Shown piece after piece: positions 62,757 through 63,877 of a DNA stretch of 63,877 bases. The translations under genes and the position numbers were made by a program. How positions within the stretch are numbered: the stretch's first letter is position 1; every line of letters starts with the position of its first letter. The notes beneath the pieces are model-generated. The model was not told the origin of the DNA, did not search any database, and saw only the letters and a list, made by a program, of their open reading frames with translations. This DNA comes from an uncultured Alphaproteobacteria bacterium (GTDB taxonomy: Bacteria; Pseudomonadota; Alphaproteobacteria; CAAHEQ01; UBA3637), in contig CALARE010000092.1 of assembly GCA_937888725.1 (NCBI GenBank), positions 1 to 63,877 of the forward strand. The letters are read 5' to 3'.

Positions 62757-63410
62757 ATGCATGAATGTGTTGAAACAAAACGGCTTATCTTACATCGCCA
62801 TATTTTTGATGATGGTACTGTTTTGGCACAAATGAATAAAAAAAATTGTTGTTCATCACCGCAGGCTCTTTCTTTATTTTTAAAACATAATCAAGAGCTG
62901 ATAAGTGGTATTTTTGGTTGGTGGTTGGATGTTGCATCACCATATTCAGCGGGATGGCATATTCATGATGATGCAAGAGCTTGGCGTCATAAAGAACAGT
63001 TGCAATATTATATCTATGAAAAAGAAACGCAAAAATGTGTGGGTATTTTTTGTGCGTTAATTAAGAATAATGAAGCCTATGTTCTTGCTTGGCTTTCAAA
63101 AGAGGGGCAAAAAAAAGGGTATGCAAGTGAGGTTGCTCTTTCATTTGAAAAAGAGCTTTTTGAAACGTTAGGTGTTGATAAAATTAAATACGAATGCTTT
63201 AATTTAAATCCGTATAAAAAACGTGTTGCATCATTTTTAATAAAGATGAATTATCAAGAAGAAATAACACCAAATTCAAGTACGCTTTGGATTAAAACGA
63301 GAGATGATTATTTTAAAATTATGGGTGTTAAACCATTATTAATTAAATCAAAAAAAATAGGTGTTTCCTTTTTTAACCGATTTAAAAATATATTTGTTCG
63401 AGAAGTATAA
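62757..63410 (+). CDS. GNAT family N-acetyltransferase
   Basis: A 217-residue acetyltransferase of the RimJ/RimL-like group. ETKRLILHRH is the typical start, ECVGI-like text (KCVGIFCALI) and AYVLAWLSKEGQKKGYASEVALSFEKE form the acetyl-CoA-binding core. A basic C-terminal tail follows (KSKKIGVSFFNRFKN). It could acetylate a protein N-terminus, an aminoglycoside or a metabolite; the substrate is not readable. The ribosome binding site is weak. It has its own promoter, overlapping the nusB terminator. Confidence 0.82.
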   Translation: MHECVETKRLILHRHIFDDGTVLAQMNKKNCCSSPQALSLFLKHNQELISGIFGWWLDVASPYSAGWHIHDDARAWRHKEQLQYYIYEKETQKCVGIFCALIKNNEAYVLAWLSKEGQKKGYASEVALSFEKELFETLGVDKIKYECFNLNPYKKRVASFLIKMNYQEEITPNSSTLWIKTRDDYFKIMGVKPLLIKSKKIGVSFFNRFKNIFVREV

Positions 63411-63495
63411 ATTTAGTAAAAAACTTTAAACAAGCCAACAAAAATAATAATTAAAAAACAATTATTATCAAAGGGTTTCTTGCAAAATATTTATT

Positions 63496-63658
63496 GTAAA
63501 AAAAAGGACATTTAATTTTCCCATTTGTATATTTTTTTAATACAGGATAAAAAAATCAAAAAAAACACTTTTATTTCAATAAGTATTAAAAATAATTTGT
63601 AAAAATTTTTAATTCCATGATATAATTAATCTATGGGAAGATTAAATGTTCCTTTTTT
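63496..63658. repeat. Second inverted-repeat promoter module
   Basis: The left arm (63496-63524: GTA, seven more A, GGACATTTAATTTTCCCAT) and the right arm (63633-63658: ATGGGAAGATTAAATGTTCC then T6) are inverted copies with one mismatch and one extra T. They share the A8-GG edge and the TTTAATTTTCCCA core with the module at 82-242. About 108 bp lie between the arms, as there. It sits directly before the gene at 63683. Spacing from right arm to start codon (24 nt) resembles that of the left module (20 nt). Confidence 0.65.
63597..63626 (+). promoter_or_regulatory. Near-consensus promoter inside the second module
   Basis: TTGTAA at 63597-63602, an 18-bp spacer and TATAAT at 63621-63626. The predicted start falls at the right arm and points toward the gene at 63683. 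Confidence 0.65.
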
Positions 63659-63682
63659 GGGTAAAAAAGTATGGAGGCTAAT

Positions 63683-63877
63683 ATGAATACTGAATTAAAA
63701 AGAGAAGTAGAAGAATTAAGAGAAGCTTTGAGGGCAAAGGAAGAAGCATTAGCTCATCAACAAGACCTTGAACAAAAAAAACAGCAAGACGAATACAATC
63801 AAAGACGTCAACAAAGAAGAGCTGCTTATATGCGTGCGACAGGGGGTAAGGACCTGCCAAAGGAAGGTATTTATATA
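63683..63877 (+). CDS. Partial coiled-coil protein (N-terminus)
   Basis: The frame opens at ATG 63683 with GGAGG ahead and runs off the right edge after 65 codons. The product begins MNTELKREVEELREAL and shows heptad-like Glu/Leu/Lys, then a Gln- and Arg-rich stretch (QRRQQRRAAYMRATGG). It is predicted helical, and no family is recognised from this part. It lies immediately downstream of the inverted-repeat promoter module. Confidence 0.65.
   Translation, partial: MNTELKREVEELREALRAKEEALAHQQDLEQKKQQDEYNQRRQQRRAAYMRATGGKDLPKEGIYI

Overview
The window is an AT-rich chromosomal segment, mostly core genes, from a Gram-negative bacterium. Several features point to an alphaproteobacterium: the hdaA / AI-2E permease / DUF2066 group, adjacent birA and RNase J genes, a DivK-like receiver protein, an rpiB-glyA-nrdR-nusB run, and an FtsZ with a long linker ending in an LPAFLRR-type tail. 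The cell wall is of the diaminopimelate type (DNPR motif in MurE). Putative sialyltransferases and a pilin with a GRTMVEM cleavage site fit a host- or gut-associated lineage. That placement is inference; no rRNA is present.

Layout. 1-250: start of a minus-strand gene behind a perfect 28-bp inverted repeat. 331-5262: minus-strand metallophosphoesterase with a coiled-coil tail, dnaX, sufE and a small membrane protein. 5367-9609: birA, RNase J and two glycosyltransferases. 9606-14313: tgt-dciA diverging from lepB-rnc-era-recO. 14481-14903: ndk. 14979-31136: a compact division and cell wall (dcw) cluster, rsmH-ftsL-ftsI-murE/F-mraY-ftsW-murG-murC-murB-ddl-ftsQ-ftsA-ftsZ, with murE and murF fused and no murD. 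31176-40565: rsmB, a flavoprotein, a GT80-type sialyltransferase with a C10 tract, a cytidylate-kinase-like gene, parE, a decayed second GT80 gene, a clostridial-looking gltX, two tiny membrane proteins and frr.

40705-47869 is the accessory region. A minus-strand operon encodes a HEPN-SNF2 helicase, a sacsin/HSP90-type ATPase and a 54-residue acidic protein whose start overlaps the ATPase stop (ATGA). A small basic protein and two palindromes lie upstream. It looks like an anti-phage or nucleic-acid surveillance system that I cannot assign to a named type.

48026-63410 returns to core functions: tRNA-Thr(CGT), hdaA, an AI-2E family permease, DUF2066, a HIT protein, a pilin, an RND efflux pair, a LOG-family protein, an independently promoted structured RNA of about 240 nt, a SLOG protein, a DivK-like receiver, ruvX, rpiB-glyA-nrdR-nusB and a GNAT acetyltransferase. 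At the right edge a second inverted-repeat module surrounds a promoter in front of a partial coiled-coil gene. It matches the left-edge module in its arms, but there the best promoter points away from the gene. This is what a pair of invertible promoters would look like.

The most interesting items are the three-gene helicase/ATPase operon, the two inverted-repeat promoter modules, the C-tract sialyltransferase with its pseudogene relative, and the structured RNA at 58301-58540.
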